Assembly (NCBI GenBank): GCA_041580375.1
Contig: JBFGDZ010000084.1
Span: 1-14,489 of the forward strand
Origin: JAPUIN01 sp041580375
Lineage (GTDB): Bacteria; Acidobacteriota; Polarisedimenticolia; Gp22-AA2
Direction of reading: 5' to 3'
Length of the DNA stretch: 14,489 nt
Shown: one piece after another, positions 14,302 through 14,489 of the stretch
Position numbering within the stretch: position 1 is the stretch's first letter
Layout: each line of letters opens with the position of its first letter
The notes under the pieces: generated by a model
The model's database searches: none
What the model was told of the DNA's origin: nothing
Seen by the model: the letters and a program-made list of their open reading frames with translations, nothing else
Program-made: the position numbers and the translations under genes

Positions 14302-14481
14302 GTGCTGAAAGGCCTGATGAAGCGCCTCCGGGGACGTCCCCGGGACGTCTTCGAGAATGTGGGACGCAACGATCTCTGCCCGTGCGGGAGCGGGCTCAAG
14401 TTCAAGCGCTGCTGCTTCGATCGCGCGCAGAAACAGCAGCGCGCCAAACGCGACGCGTCGCTGTTCGGAAGCCGGAAGTGA
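14302..14481 (+). CDS. Small SEC-C zinc-motif protein
   Basis: A 59-residue protein dominated by NDLCPCGSGLKFKRCC (about residues 24-39), the SEC-C motif found at the SecA C-terminus, where CxCx8CC/H ligands bind zinc. The remainder is basic (KRLRGRPR near the start, KQQRAKR near the end). GTG 14302 is chosen because AGGAGG (14291-14296) sits five bases upstream; ATG 14317 is a weaker alternative. Free-standing SEC-C proteins exist but their roles are mostly unknown; SecB, ribosome or other protein binding is a guess from SecA. It follows purQ closely and the stop is followed at once by AGGAAC, which may be the ribosome site of another gene (perhaps purL) beyond the window. Confidence 0.8.
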   Translation: MLKGLMKRLRGRPRDVFENVGRNDLCPCGSGLKFKRCCFDRAQKQQRAKRDASLFGSRK

Positions 14482-14489
14482 GGAACGGG

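Noticed and set aside
1..14489. Mobile elements, CRISPR arrays, tRNA or rRNA genes, defence systems
   Set aside because: No transposase or integrase motifs, regularly spaced repeats or RNA gene signatures were seen. The window is filled by housekeeping-type genes on one strand.

Overview
This window is a GC-rich, gene-dense, single-strand stretch of bacterial chromosome. Every convincing gene lies on the + strand, and most neighbours overlap or abut. It looks like core metabolism from a Gram-negative-type bacterium: there is a type II secretion/pilus pseudopilin, a lipobox lipoprotein and a signal-peptide protein with a BamE-like segment. The pseudopilin family, the gene mix and the composition fit an uncultured soil or sediment lineage such as Acidobacteriota or a deltaproteobacterial relative. 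That placement is inference; nothing here fixes the taxon. I see no mobile element, CRISPR array, tRNA or rRNA.

Layout. (1) 1-894: 3' part of a pseudopilin gene with a Pro/Gly/Gln-rich tail. (2) 895-1171: a control region with a GC hairpin, a strong sigma70-like promoter (TTGACA, 18 nt, TTTAAT) and then, inside the presumed leader, a terminator-like hairpin ending in a T run, about 70 nt before the first structural gene. (3) 1172-8443: a tightly packed operon holding all five enzymes from aspartate to threonine: aspartate kinase, homoserine dehydrogenase, aspartate-semialdehyde dehydrogenase, homoserine kinase and threonine synthase. A two-CBS-domain protein and a lipoprotein follow. The kinase and homoserine dehydrogenase resemble the two halves of E. 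coli ThrA, but are separate genes meeting at a TGATG junction. (4) 8444-10299: an extended -10 promoter, an M16 zinc peptidase and dUTPase. (5) 10300-13229: a promoter and leader hairpin, a YycJ/WalJ-like metallo-beta-lactamase-fold hydrolase, adenylosuccinate lyase (purB), and a secreted protein that appears to start at CTG in a CTGA overlap with the purB stop. (6) 13230-14489: a promoter, then purS, purQ and a 59-residue SEC-C zinc-motif protein. The next gene, possibly purL, lies beyond the edge.

The threonine cluster converts aspartate to threonine. Feedback control is probably carried by the two ACT domains of the kinase and possibly by the leader terminator. The purine genes supply the glutaminase and small subunits of the three-part FGAM synthase and the lyase used twice in purine synthesis. 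I found no clearly new system. The most interesting points are the possible leader attenuator, the split ThrA arrangement and the CTG-started secreted protein.
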